Shown here in pieces: positions 1 through 7,165 of a stretch of 64,000 nucleotides of DNA (position 1 is its first letter; the number at the start of each line of letters is the position of its first letter). The notes under the pieces were generated by a model. That model did no database searches and was not told the origin of the DNA. It worked only from the letters and a program-made list of their open reading frames with translations. Source of the stretch: Clostridiales bacterium (lineage in GTDB: Bacteria; Bacillota; Clostridia; Oscillospirales; Oscillospiraceae); NCBI GenBank assembly GCA_004558025.1, contig SFEG01000001.1:1-64000 (forward strand). Reading direction: 5' to 3'. Both the position numbers and the translations under genes were made by a program.

Positions 1-1
1 G

Positions 2-103
2 GATCTTAAGAATATCGATGGGATACGCATGAGCTACACGGCTACGCTTACCACCATGGCAGCACTTCTCGACCTCATTCGGGGATCCTTCGCAAAAATA
101 TGA
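2..103 (+). CDS. C-terminal fragment of an unidentified protein (5' end outside the window)
   Basis: The frame is open from the left edge and ends at TGA 101-103, giving about 33 residues ending in LLDLIRGSFAKI. It lies 35 bases before the LemA gene and could be the tail of an upstream operon gene. No domain is recognisable in so short a piece. A chance open frame is almost as likely. Confidence 0.25.
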   Translation, partial: DLKNIDGIRMSYTATLTTMAALLDLIRGSFAKI

Positions 104-138
104 CCCTTTTCGCAGGTTGAATCAAGAAAAAGAGAAAG

Positions 139-684
139 GTGGAATCGGCTATAAAACCGGTAATTGTTTTTTTGATTGCAGTTCTGGCCATCGTGTTCTG
201 GTGCATCAGAACGGTCAATGACTTCAAGAAAAAAGAGATCCGTGTGCAGGAGGGCATCTCCGGCATCGAGGTTGCGCTGACCAAGCGCTATGATATGTTG
301 ACCAAAATGCTGGACACCGCCAAGGGCTATATGGGTCATGAAAGTGAGCTGTTCACAAAGGTCATCGAGCTGCGCCGCGGCATGAGCGTTGCGGAGATGA
401 ATGATGCCCAGCGGCAGATGGACGTCCTGAGCGGAAAGTTTTTTGCCGTGGCAGAGAACTATCCGGAGCTGCGCTCCAGCGATGTTTTCGTAGAGCTTCA
501 GCGGGGCATCCGCGACGCGGAAGAGCATTTGCAGGCGGCACGGCGGTTGTATAACAGCAGCGTCACCGCCTACAACACGGCCATTGCCATGTTCCCGGCC
601 AAGCTGCTGGCAGGCTCGCGCCAGCCGAAGGAATTCTTCGCCGCAGACGCAAGTAAGCGCGAAGATGTAAAAATGACGTTCTGA
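139..684 (+). CDS. LemA family membrane protein
   Basis: LemA-type protein of 181 residues. Residues 8-25 form one N-terminal transmembrane helix (VIVFLIAVLAIVFW), followed by a long helical domain with the family pattern: 'RVQEGISGIEVALTKRYDML' near residue 37, the 'ENYPELRSS' segment near 110, and a C-terminal 'YNTAIAMFPAKLLA'. LemA proteins are membrane-anchored helical bundles of unclear biochemical role. The start is GTG at 139, directly after a purine-rich AAAGAGAAAG stretch. The next gene is a frameshifted DUF3137 gene, a common LemA partner. Family assignment is strong; cellular role unknown. Confidence 0.85.
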   Translation: MESAIKPVIVFLIAVLAIVFWCIRTVNDFKKKEIRVQEGISGIEVALTKRYDMLTKMLDTAKGYMGHESELFTKVIELRRGMSVAEMNDAQRQMDVLSGKFFAVAENYPELRSSDVFVELQRGIRDAEEHLQAARRLYNSSVTAYNTAIAMFPAKLLAGSRQPKEFFAADASKREDVKMTF

Positions 685-701
685 TAAAGGAGACAGCGAT
701 C

Positions 702-1537
702 ATGGAAGAAAAGCAGATGATGACGAATGAGCAGTTGGAGGCCGAGCTCCAATCCTTGCGCAGCAAGGCAACGGTTGCTAAGATTCTGACTTACGGTTCC
801 GGCGCGGCGGCGATCCTTTGCTTTATCACGGGATTGATCCCTGTGGCAATTGTCTTTATTGTGCTTGCGCTGGTAGGAGGCTCAAAAAGATCCTCAGCGA
901 CAATGTCATCAGCAGTGTGCTGAAGGAGGTGCTGGGCGATGCTGTGGAATATAACCCGTGGGGCAAAATTAACCCTGGCAGCATGGTGTTTCCGTTTTCC
1001 TATAACTGCGCGGATGGCAGCGATCATATCAAGGCAGCCTACAATGGGCTGAACATTGAACTGGGCGACATCGAGCTGATCGAAGAGACAGAGTACACCG
1101 ACAACGAAACCGGACAAACAGAAAAGACCAGAAATACACAATTTAAGGGGCAGTGGCTTACATGCGACTTTGGCAAGGAACTTGCCGGCGAAGTATATAT
1201 CTCAGAGCGGACAAAGAAAACCCGCAGAAGTCTGAAAAGCAATGTCACGATGGATAACGAGCAGTTCGACAAACGCTTCTGTGTCAGAGCGGATGATCCG
1301 CAGGAAGCGTACTACCTCCTGACTCCGCACATGATGGAATATATTACCGCCATGGCGGACAAGAGCGGCGGCACGGTTTATCTGTCCTTTCTGCGCAGCG
1401 GAAAGCTGCATGTTGCGGTCCAGGCAAATGTGGGAGAACTACGCCAGAAATTTTTGGGCGAACTGCGCTGGTTTACCGATCTTGTCGACACACTGCGGGT
1501 AGAGGACACCCTCTATAAGAAGGAGACGAATGTATAA
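702..1537 (+). pseudogene. DUF3137 family membrane protein, disrupted by a one-base frameshift
   Basis: ATG 702 opens a frame with a short coiled N-terminus and two transmembrane stretches (about residues 26-60, ending IVLALVGGS). At the A5 run 884-888 the reading must move back one base to continue as KKILSDNVISSVLKEVLGDA and run to TAA 1535-1537. A sixth A would restore one protein of about 280 residues. The second half carries the DUF3137 hallmarks: EYNPWGKINPG, a central beta-rich domain, and 'RSGKLHVAV' near the end. LemA immediately upstream supports the family, since these two often travel together. The break may be a real mutation, an assembly error in a homopolymer, or (less likely) programmed -1 slippage at TCAAAAAG. 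Confidence 0.75.
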
Positions 1538-1539
1538 CG

Positions 1540-1650
1540 GTGGGAGCTTACCTTTTGCTGCTGTCACTGATCGCACTGGCGCTTGCTGTGTATATCGGCT
1601 TGGTTTTTATTCTTCTTGATGCAATACAGCATCAGCCGCCTGCGCCATAA
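1540..1650 (+). CDS. Possible single-helix membrane peptide or gene remnant
   Basis: A 36-codon frame starts at GTG 1540, three bases after the DUF3137 stop, and reads as an almost wholly hydrophobic helix (AYLLLLSLIALALAVYIGLV) ending QPPAP. It may be the start of a degraded third gene of the LemA/DUF3137 operon. The only Shine-Dalgarno candidate is AAGGAG at 1520-1525, about 14 bases upstream. No family is recognisable. Confidence 0.3.
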   Translation: MGAYLLLLSLIALALAVYIGLVFILLDAIQHQPPAP

Positions 1651-1720
1651 CGAAATCTCTACAGATAATTTATTGCATTTTGTATCAAGGAAGTCTGTAA
1701 ACACTACCAAATGACAAATT

Positions 1721-1761
1721 ATCTGCCCCGTCCGGGGAAAAAACCGTTGACCGGGGCAGAT
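1721..1761. repeat. Inverted repeat (10-bp perfect stem)
   Basis: ATCTGCCCCG at 1721-1730 is repeated as its exact reverse complement at 1752-1761, with a 21-base spacer that holds a second GC block (TCCGGGG). It sits in the gene-free stretch 1651-1971 between the LemA/DUF3137 remnants and the next open frame. No T-run follows on either side, so it is not a simple terminator. It could be an operator or the scar of a mobile element end. Confidence 0.5.
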
Positions 1762-1797
1762 GATTTTGTGCGCATATTTTAAGGTTTGATCCCCCAT

Positions 1798-1836
1798 CGG
1801 CGGTTTTGAAGGACATTTCAAGACCGCCGTTTCTTT
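1798..1836 (+). terminator. Rho-independent terminator
   Basis: CGGCGGTTTTGAA (1798-1810) pairs with TTCAAGACCGCCG (1817-1829), 13 pairs with one G-U and a 6-base loop, followed by TTTCTTTT. It probably ends the LemA/DUF3137 transcript. The rest of 1651-1971 shows no convincing gene. Confidence 0.7.
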
Positions 1837-1971
1837 TGCCCTCAAAAGAGATTACGTGCTGCCCCTTCTAATTGACGAATTTGGCGAAACTTCCTGATTT
1901 GTGCAGCTGCCGTTCCCCGCCTCCATTCGGTTTACCCGTCAAACACCTATGTATCGAAATGGAGTTATACC

Positions 1972-2169
1972 GTGCAGAAAATTAACCTTCGGGAAATAGA
2001 TCCCGATGTCTATAAAACCGATAACCTGATGGAAGGCGCGGAAGCGGTGCTTGCTGTGATTCGCACCGCTGAACCGACAGAGACTGCTTATGAACGTTGG
2101 AAATATTGCCTTAAAACTACTGTACATACATTCGGAGCAGATGTAAACTTAACGACATTTATTTCTTAA
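1972..2169 (+). CDS. Small hypothetical protein or fragment
   Basis: A 65-residue frame beginning at GTG 1972 (MQKINLREIDPDVYKTDN) with ordinary, soluble-protein composition. It has a plausible alpha/beta pattern but no recognisable motif. The preceding sequence (CGAAATGGAGTTATACC) holds a weak GGAG about 9 bases upstream. It lies just before the 473-aa HTH protein in the same orientation. It could be a truncated gene; function unknown. Confidence 0.35.
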   Translation: MQKINLREIDPDVYKTDNLMEGAEAVLAVIRTAEPTETAYERWKYCLKTTVHTFGADVNLTTFIS

Positions 2170-2191
2170 AAAACTCCGTTAACGTGTTCTT

Positions 2192-3613
2192 TTGCGGAAA
2201 AGCCCCTTGACAAATCTCATCCCACCATCTGATACAAATACAGTATCTGTCACATTTTCAGTAAGAACTCCTGCCGAACCGGTGATGCCAAACAAGGAGC
2301 AAATTGAATCATTTATAACGGAAAAGCAGAAAAAGAGCACTTCTGCACATATCTCCGAACCGCCAACGGATGTCACAGAACAAGTGAAATCGGTTAACGG
2401 CAAAAATCTATATGAGCGGGAAAACCTATATGAAGAAGTGTGGAACAACCCTGTCACAAAGGTGGCAGAAAAATACGGTGTTTCTGATGTAATGATCCAT
2501 AAAGTCTGTAAAGCACTCGAAGTGCCGGTACCACCGCGTGGGTATTGGGCAAAGAAGGAGGCTGGACAGCCAACAGAAAAAACTCCTTTGCCAGACACTA
2601 CCGGAAATACGACCAGATTGGGGAACAGAACTGCCAAATCGGAAGAAACGAACCGGGCAACCATTGACGAGTCATTAAGCTTTCTTCCTGATGATGAACG
2701 ATTATGTGTGGCAAAATGTGCGCTACAAATATCCGTAGACCCCAAAAAGCGAAAACTGCATCCGATGATTATCAAGCACAAAGCAGACTGCGAGGCTTGG
2801 GCAAAGAAGTACGAATCAATAGGCCAAATGTCAAAAAACAGTTACGCATATCGAGAACTGATGGATAAAAAGCCTTCTTTTTGCGGAAGTGTATCCTCAG
2901 AGACATATATGCGGCTATATCGTATTTTGGACGCCCTCTATTATGCAATTGAGGAGCTTGGCGGAAGTATCAACTCTGACCTTTCAGTTCAGATCCGTGG
3001 TGAACATGTTAGATTCTCTGTATCTGAAGCTCAAGAGCAGGTAAAACATGCGCTGACAAAAGAAGAGCAGAAAAAACTTGAACAATACGAAAAAGATAAG
3101 AAATTGCACAAGTACGCGTATGAACCGAAATTCCAGAAATATGATTATCTGCCTACCGGAAAGCTTACTTTTACTGCATATCGGGGAAGTTATATAAAAG
3201 ACACAACCAGCGTGGGGCTTGAAAACAGAGTCGGTGAAATCTTGATCAGCCTGTATATGGAATCCGAAGCTGTTCGTCTTGAACGTGAAGCAAAAGAAGC
3301 CGCTATCCGAAAAGCCGAGGAGGAAAAGCGTCAAAAAGAACTACGTCGCCAACGGTATAATGATGAAATAGACAAGCTCAACGCCTTGAAACAAGAAGCT
3401 GCAGATTTTGAAACGGCATGCAAAATACGAGCATATATAGCGGCTATTGAAAGTAAGACTGATATCAGTGATGAGCAGAAAAAATGGATCAGTTGGGCTA
3501 AAGCAAAGGCCGATTGGTATGACCCAACAAAAGACATTACCGACCCAATCCTTGGCAAGAAAGATCACAGTTCTGAAAAAGAACCTGAAAAAATCGGGTC
3601 AAGATGGTGGTAA
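2192..3613 (+). CDS. HTH / coiled-coil protein with PRGYWAK motif
   Basis: An open frame of 473 codons from TTG 2192. ATG 2286 (MPNKEQIE) is an alternative start, and in-frame stop TAA 2180 limits any extension. Residues about 75-105 form a helix-turn-helix-like segment (LYEEVWNNPVTKVAEKYGVS), followed by PVPPRGYWAKKEAG, a motif seen after this HTH in many uncharacterised bacterial proteins. A middle domain of unknown fold follows. About residues 350-410 are a highly charged coiled coil (EAKEAAIRKAEEEKRQKELR). DNA binding is inferred from the HTH. The gene is AT-richer than the housekeeping genes and sits in an accessory region. The weak start makes 5' truncation possible. Confidence 0.65.
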   Translation: MRKSPLTNLIPPSDTNTVSVTFSVRTPAEPVMPNKEQIESFITEKQKKSTSAHISEPPTDVTEQVKSVNGKNLYERENLYEEVWNNPVTKVAEKYGVSDVMIHKVCKALEVPVPPRGYWAKKEAGQPTEKTPLPDTTGNTTRLGNRTAKSEETNRATIDESLSFLPDDERLCVAKCALQISVDPKKRKLHPMIIKHKADCEAWAKKYESIGQMSKNSYAYRELMDKKPSFCGSVSSETYMRLYRILDALYYAIEELGGSINSDLSVQIRGEHVRFSVSEAQEQVKHALTKEEQKKLEQYEKDKKLHKYAYEPKFQKYDYLPTGKLTFTAYRGSYIKDTTSVGLENRVGEILISLYMESEAVRLEREAKEAAIRKAEEEKRQKELRRQRYNDEIDKLNALKQEAADFETACKIRAYIAAIESKTDISDEQKKWISWAKAKADWYDPTKDITDPILGKKDHSSEKEPEKIGSRWW

Positions 3614-3666
3614 TTGGTTTGTACAAAGGTATCACCGGTATTTTCCCTCGGATTGACTTGTTTTCC

Positions 3667-3722
3667 AAGAATGCAAGGATGCAAGATTTTCCCCCTCCCT
3701 TAGTCTTTGCACTCTTAGAAAC
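3667..3722 (+). repeat. Direct repeat copy 1 flanking the minus-strand cassette
   Basis: AAGAATGCAAGGATGCAA (3667-3684) recurs exactly at 5837-5854. After a variable 18-base and 15-base stretch respectively, both copies continue with GTCTTTGCA and TTAGAAA, and both are followed by a hairpin. The two copies bracket the four-gene cassette 3773-5811. Confidence 0.75.
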
Positions 3723-3723
3723 G

Positions 3724-3757
3724 AAAAGTCTCCGTATCGAGTGGTACGGAGGCTTTT
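3724..3757. terminator. Bidirectional terminator hairpin
   Basis: AAAAGTCTCCGTA (3724-3736) pairs with TACGGAGGCTTTT (3745-3757) around an 8-base loop, with A and T tracts at the two ends. It lies between the convergent 473-aa gene and the minus-strand cassette and could end both transcripts. Confidence 0.75.
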
Positions 3758-3772
3758 CAAAAGGTAGGTATA

Positions 3773-4024
3773 TTATCGTTTTTCAAATGTGATTTTTCCT
3801 TTGGGCTGTGTTGCTGATACATCAACCGTATAAAAGCCGGCGTCTGTCCAGGCTTGACTGTACGGGTGCGCTTTCGTGCTGCTGTTACTCCACCATGCCG
3901 TGTGCCGATGCGCACTGGCAGGAAGCGTAAAACCGAGGACTGCTTCGATTTCAGAAAAGGTCAGTGTGATGCGGTCGGAAGACTGTTGGGAGAGGAATCT
4001 GTTCAGCGGATCATATTTTGACAT
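3773..4024 (-). CDS. DUF7662-type small protein
   Basis: An 83-residue protein with the compact pattern KYDPLNRFLSQQ, then 'ITLTFSEIEAVLGFTLPASA', 'HTAWWSN', 'AWTDAGF' and a final 'GKITFEKR'. From memory this matches the DUF7662 domain, a small module found alone or at the end of larger accessory and phage-associated proteins; biochemical function is not known. RBS GAGGTGG overlaps the TGA of the preceding HTH gene, so the two are translationally coupled. It is the last gene of the four-gene minus-strand cassette. Confidence 0.7.
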   Translation of the reverse strand: MSKYDPLNRFLSQQSSDRITLTFSEIEAVLGFTLPASAHRHTAWWSNSSTKAHPYSQAWTDAGFYTVDVSATQPKGKITFEKR

Positions 4025-4033
4025 ATCGCCACC

Positions 4034-4723
4034 TCACAGATACTTGTCGATGATGGCGTTCAGGGCTTTCATGGCACGGTCGTAATCCTCGCTCGTGGTG
4101 GGATGGCCGTCCGGGATAGCCTCGAATCTGTAGGCATAGCTGAGTTTCCCGTTATAGGTGTCTGACAGTTCCTCGCTGGCAAACTCGCAGAACTCATCAT
4201 AAATCTCGTGACCGTGCAGGTCGAAATACTCCTGATCGAGAACCATTCCGACCTTGTCCATCTTTTCCTGGACTAGTTCATAGATATCTTCTTCTGGGTC
4301 AGTAGAGCCGGCATCTTTGAATTTGTACCAATAATCGTTAAATCCATCGGTATTACTGAATTCGCTCAAAAACCATATGCAGACATCATAAATGCGCTTG
4401 GCGGCATTTTTCTGCCGTTCCGTCAGTTGGGTCATAGTGTTACCTCCGTCAATTTCTTTCGTCAGCAGGGTCCAGTCTGACAAGCCGAGCGTTTTTGCAA
4501 TTTTGATTAGCATTTCGACATCGCTGGGACCGTTCTTGCGGAAACGCCAGTTGTGAACGGCTTCCCTGGAAACATTCAGTTTTTTGGCAAGCTGCTCCTC
4601 AAATTCGCCGACACCGATCTTTTTGCTGCGCCGGCAGCTCTCAAAATTCTTATTGAAGATTTGGGCATCAAACCTGACCTGTTTTCCATCAACGGTGAAG
4701 ACCCGTGTATCTTTGCTCTGCAT
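4034..4723 (-). CDS. Helix-turn-helix protein of unknown function
   Basis: A 229-residue protein. Residues about 35-90 read as a Cro/XRE-like HTH (GEFEEQLAKKLNVSREAVHN, then WRFRKNGPSDVEMLIKIAKTLGL). The rest is an acidic helical domain of about 130 residues without a known family. RBS-like AAAGGCGGGG precedes ATG 4723. The gene is third in the cassette, separated from the second by 108 bases that include a repeat (GGTAGAATTGGTAGA on the minus strand), so it could have its own promoter. A regulator role is inferred only from the HTH. Confidence 0.6.
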   Translation of the reverse strand: MQSKDTRVFTVDGKQVRFDAQIFNKNFESCRRSKKIGVGEFEEQLAKKLNVSREAVHNWRFRKNGPSDVEMLIKIAKTLGLSDWTLLTKEIDGGNTMTQLTERQKNAAKRIYDVCIWFLSEFSNTDGFNDYWYKFKDAGSTDPEEDIYELVQEKMDKVGMVLDQEYFDLHGHEIYDEFCEFASEELSDTYNGKLSYAYRFEAIPDGHPTTSEDYDRAMKALNAIIDKYL

Positions 4724-4831
4724 CGTAACCCCGCCTTTACAAATTATCTCGTCCGGACGCTTACATCATAACCTGACAGATTTCCGTAATCCAGGTAGGA
4801 AACAATCTCTACCAATTCTACCGATTTGCTT

Positions 4832-5287
4832 TTACGCTACCCGAAGCAGGGTAGCCCCGCCAACTCCGCCAACGAGAATCACCACACCAATCCCAATCAG
4901 CTTCCACGGGACTTTATGCGAATGGTCAAGCTGTTCACGCTGAAATTCTCGGCTGGCCGTATTGGCATAGGCAGTCGAAGCGGCAGCTTCTTTCATGTCT
5001 GCAAGAAGTTCCTCGCGCCTGGACTCCGGGAGATCTTTTCTTCTTAGCTCCCGCTCACATGCGTCCATAAACCTGTCGTTCTGGTTTTGCACTCTGGCGG
5101 TTGAAGCAATATCTGCCGAAATAGCGCGTTTCGTATTTGCCCGGTCATCCTTCGCGGCAGCGATTACTTCGTCAATGTATTTGCCGACCCGTTTTTCATC
5201 ATACTCGGGACGATAAATGCTCTGGTTTAAATCTGCCGGATAATTTGCCGGGGCGGTCGGTGCTGCAACTGTCATGTCGTTTGTCAT
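4832..5287 (-). CDS. Tail-anchored membrane protein of unknown function
   Basis: A 151-residue protein: a proline/alanine-rich N-terminus, a long charged helical body (about residues 35-120, rich in R, D, E, A), then one C-terminal hydrophobic helix WKLIGIGVVILVGGVGGATL with four residues after it. This is the layout of a tail-anchored protein with the bulk in the cytoplasm. RBS GGAGGG lies 8 bases before ATG 5287 and overlaps the end of the upstream regulator gene, so it is cotranscribed and probably coupled. No family recognised. Confidence 0.6.
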   Translation of the reverse strand: MTNDMTVAAPTAPANYPADLNQSIYRPEYDEKRVGKYIDEVIAAAKDDRANTKRAISADIASTARVQNQNDRFMDACERELRRKDLPESRREELLADMKEAAASTAYANTASREFQREQLDHSHKVPWKLIGIGVVILVGGVGGATLLRVA

Positions 5288-5289
5288 TA

Positions 5290-5754
5290 TTATCCCTCCG
5301 AAATAGTAATATCTTCGTATTCATAGGCCCCGATCGGATATTCCGAGATCGTACCACGCACACGTATTCGGCGGTGGCACTCCGGGCACTCAATTTCATC
5401 CGTATCAAAGGTGTGCTCACAACGGCACCCCATTGGTCCTTCCGACTCGTTGTCCTCGCTGTAATCCGTAAAGTCTACGACAAATTCCTCGCCGCAGTCT
5501 TGGCGTGGGCACTTGATCAGTCTGTCCAGGCTAATGTGATCTATCGGCCAGCCGGCTTCCTCCAACGATTTATCTTCCTTGCATTTCTGTGCTTCAACGG
5601 CTTTATAATAACCTTGTAAAGCTTTGCGAAAGACCTCGGACTTTGCCTGCCCGGTCCACTCGCTGGCACAAGTGAGCACATGGTCTTCTTCGGCATTCAG
5701 CCGGACTTTATAAACGATGTCTCTTGTAATTTCTTGTTTTGGTCTGCCTCTCAT
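5290..5754 (-). CDS. Ribbon-helix-helix regulator with C-terminal zinc ribbons
   Basis: The start is placed at ATG 5754 (MRGRPKQEITRD) because AGGTGA lies 6-7 bases upstream; the frame is open further back to 5811, but that part overlaps the promoter. The N-terminus (GRPKQEIT, YKVRLNAEEDHVLTCASEWT, AKSEVFRKALQGYY) is a MobC/Arc-like ribbon-helix-helix. The C-terminal half has cysteine pairs (CPRQDC; CRCEH; CPECHRR) expected to bind zinc. It is the first gene of the cassette. A dyad encloses its promoter, which fits autoregulation (inference). Confidence 0.65.
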   Translation of the reverse strand: MRGRPKQEITRDIVYKVRLNAEEDHVLTCASEWTGQAKSEVFRKALQGYYKAVEAQKCKEDKSLEEAGWPIDHISLDRLIKCPRQDCGEEFVVDFTDYSEDNESEGPMGCRCEHTFDTDEIECPECHRRIRVRGTISEYPIGAYEYEDITISEG

Positions 5755-5767
5755 ATCGTTCACCTCA

Positions 5768-5829
5768 TTTTTGTGGGCACAATAAATATACTTCGAAAAT
5801 GGATTTGTCAATATTTATGGCCACAAAAA
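5768..5829 (-). promoter_or_regulatory. Cassette promoter inside a dyad operator
   Basis: On the minus strand TTGACA (5811-5806) and TATATT (5790-5785) form a promoter with a short 15-base spacer. The core is flanked by TTTTTGTGG (5768-5776) and its exact complement CCACAAAAA (5821-5829), with further symmetry in AATAAATA/TATTTAT. A dimeric regulator bound to both arms would enclose the promoter; the adjacent ribbon-helix-helix protein is the obvious candidate. Confidence 0.6.
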
Positions 5830-5836
5830 TTATTTT

Positions 5837-5887
5837 AAGAATGCAAGGATGCAATCAAAACACCCCGCCGTCTTTGCATCTTTAGAA
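5837..5887 (+). repeat. Direct repeat copy 2 flanking the minus-strand cassette
   Basis: The second exact copy of AAGAATGCAAGGATGCAA (5837-5854), continuing to GTCTTTGCATCTTTAGAAA. Inside this copy GGATGCAA and TTTGCATCTTT can pair. Position and orientation match the copy at 3667, as expected for duplicated ends of an inserted segment. Confidence 0.7.
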
Positions 5888-6231
5888 AAGGAAAACCGCA
5901 GGGAGCGGATATCAAATCGTGCTACCTGCGGTTGCGAGATTGAACAATCCCGGCTTTGGGTTGTTCATCGTATTAAGTTGTGGTTGCTTACACACGTCGG
6001 AGCAAGCTTTGTATAGCTTGCTCCGACTTATTTTATAAGTCAGAGCGTACTCACGCCGCTGCTCCTCCTTTTCAAACCGCAAACGCTTACACGGGTTTGC
6101 GGTTTAAGAGAACGGGGTGGAGAGAAAACTGAAATATCCGAATTGAAGGCACCTGTGATAATATAGGGATATGATATCCCACAAAAAACCGCTGTGAGCA
6201 TAAGACGCACAGCGGTTTTTCACAGATGAGA
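5888..6231. other. Gene-free stretch packed with hairpins
   Basis: No gene is visible. Four strong stems follow each other: AACCGCAGG/CCTGCGGTT (5894-5902, 5925-5933), TGAACAA/TTGTTCA (5941-5947, 5961-5967), a perfect 13-bp GTCGGAGCAAGCT stem (5996-6008, 6015-6027) with a T-rich 3' side, and AAACCGCAAAC/GTTTGCGGTTT (6074-6084, 6095-6105). It marks the junction between accessory and core genes. A structured RNA is possible but unproven. Confidence 0.5.
6184..6220. terminator. Terminator for the HAD phosphatase gene
   Basis: AAAAACCGCTGTG (6184-6196) pairs perfectly with CACAGCGGTTTTT (6208-6220). Read on the minus strand it lies directly after the stop of the HAD gene and ends in a T-run; it works equally well on the plus strand. 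Confidence 0.85.
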
Positions 6232-7050
6232 TTATTTTTCACTTTTCTTTGCGAGCTCAGGGATATCACCGACGCCGTTGAGGATCATGCTCGGGCGATA
6301 GGCATAGGTCTTAAGCGTATCCGGTGAAGAGACGCCGGAAAGAACCAAAACAGTAGACATGCCGCTTTCCATACCGGAAATGACGTCCGTATCCATGCGG
6401 TCACCGATCATTACAGCCTCGGCAGAATGGCAGTCGAGTATACGTAGTCCCGTGCGCATCATTAGGGGATTAGGCTTTCCGCAAAAATACGCCTGTGTGC
6501 CGGTCGCCATCTCGATAGGAGAAATCAGCGCACGGCAGGCCGGGGCAATGCCGTTTTCAATGGGACCGGAAACATCGGAGTTAGCGCCTATAAGCTTGGC
6601 TCCGGCCATGACAAGGTTTGTAGCCTGCGTGAGCGTATCAAGCGAATATGACCGCCCCTCGCCGACAACTACATAATCCGGATTGACATCATTCATTGTG
6701 ATGCCGGCATCGTACAGGGCATTGAGAAGCCCGGCCTCGCCTATCGCGAAAACTGAGCATCCGGGCGACTGCTCCTTCAGAAACGCAGCTGTTGCCAAGG
6801 CGCTGGTGTAGAAATGCTCCTCGGGTACATCAAGCCCCATTCGTGCCAGCTTTTGATTCAACTCCTTCGGAGTATATCCGCTGTTGTTTGTCAAAAACAG
6901 ATATTTTTTATTCTCGTCGTGCAGCCACTTAATAAATTCCGCCACACCGGGCAAAATCTGATTTCCGTGGTATATCACTCCGTCCATATCGCAGATAAAG
7001 CCTTTTTTTCTGCTGAAATCAATTCTGTCGGCTGTAATATTCATGCGCAT
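6232..7050 (-). CDS. HAD-superfamily phosphatase, NagD/HAD-IIA type
   Basis: 272 residues. The nucleophile motif is D21-M-D23 in ICDMDGVIYHG. Motif II is LTNNSGYT, motif III the lysine of FCGKPNPLMM, and motif IV the metal-binding MIGDRMDTDV. The cap lies between motifs II and III, as in the NagD (HAD-IIA) subfamily that dephosphorylates small sugar or nucleotide phosphates; the exact substrate cannot be read from sequence. Two in-frame ATGs exist: 7050 and 7044. RBS GAGG is 4 bases from the first and 10 from the second, so 7044 (MNITADRID) is also plausible. Monocistronic, with its own terminator. Confidence 0.9.
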   Translation of the reverse strand: MRMNITADRIDFSRKKGFICDMDGVIYHGNQILPGVAEFIKWLHDENKKYLFLTNNSGYTPKELNQKLARMGLDVPEEHFYTSALATAAFLKEQSPGCSVFAIGEAGLLNALYDAGITMNDVNPDYVVVGEGRSYSLDTLTQATNLVMAGAKLIGANSDVSGPIENGIAPACRALISPIEMATGTQAYFCGKPNPLMMRTGLRILDCHSAEAVMIGDRMDTDVISGMESGMSTVLVLSGVSSPDTLKTYAYRPSMILNGVGDIPELAKKSEK

Positions 7051-7165
7051 CCACCCTCATTGATATTTTTGCTTCATTATATCATTGTTTGGAGCTTATT
7101 TCTACCGATTGACTTGAAATTTTACTCAATGATGAAAATGCAAGGCGGTAGCAATACCTAACAGC

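Noticed and set aside
880..895. Programmed -1 frameshift in the DUF3137 gene
   Set aside because: The site TCA-AAA-AGA allows P-site but not good A-site re-pairing, and I see no clear pseudoknot behind it. A lost A in the A-run is simpler, so it is reported as a frameshift, not as recoding.
3667..5887. Integron cassette with attC sites
   Set aside because: The repeats lack the RYYYAAC core and paired R/L boxes of attC, and they are direct 18-bp copies; integron origin is not supported.
5996..6105. tRNA or signal recognition particle RNA in the hairpin-rich gap
   Set aside because: No cloverleaf with T-loop (GTTCRA) or D-loop, and no conserved SRP tetraloop helix; only simple stems are seen.
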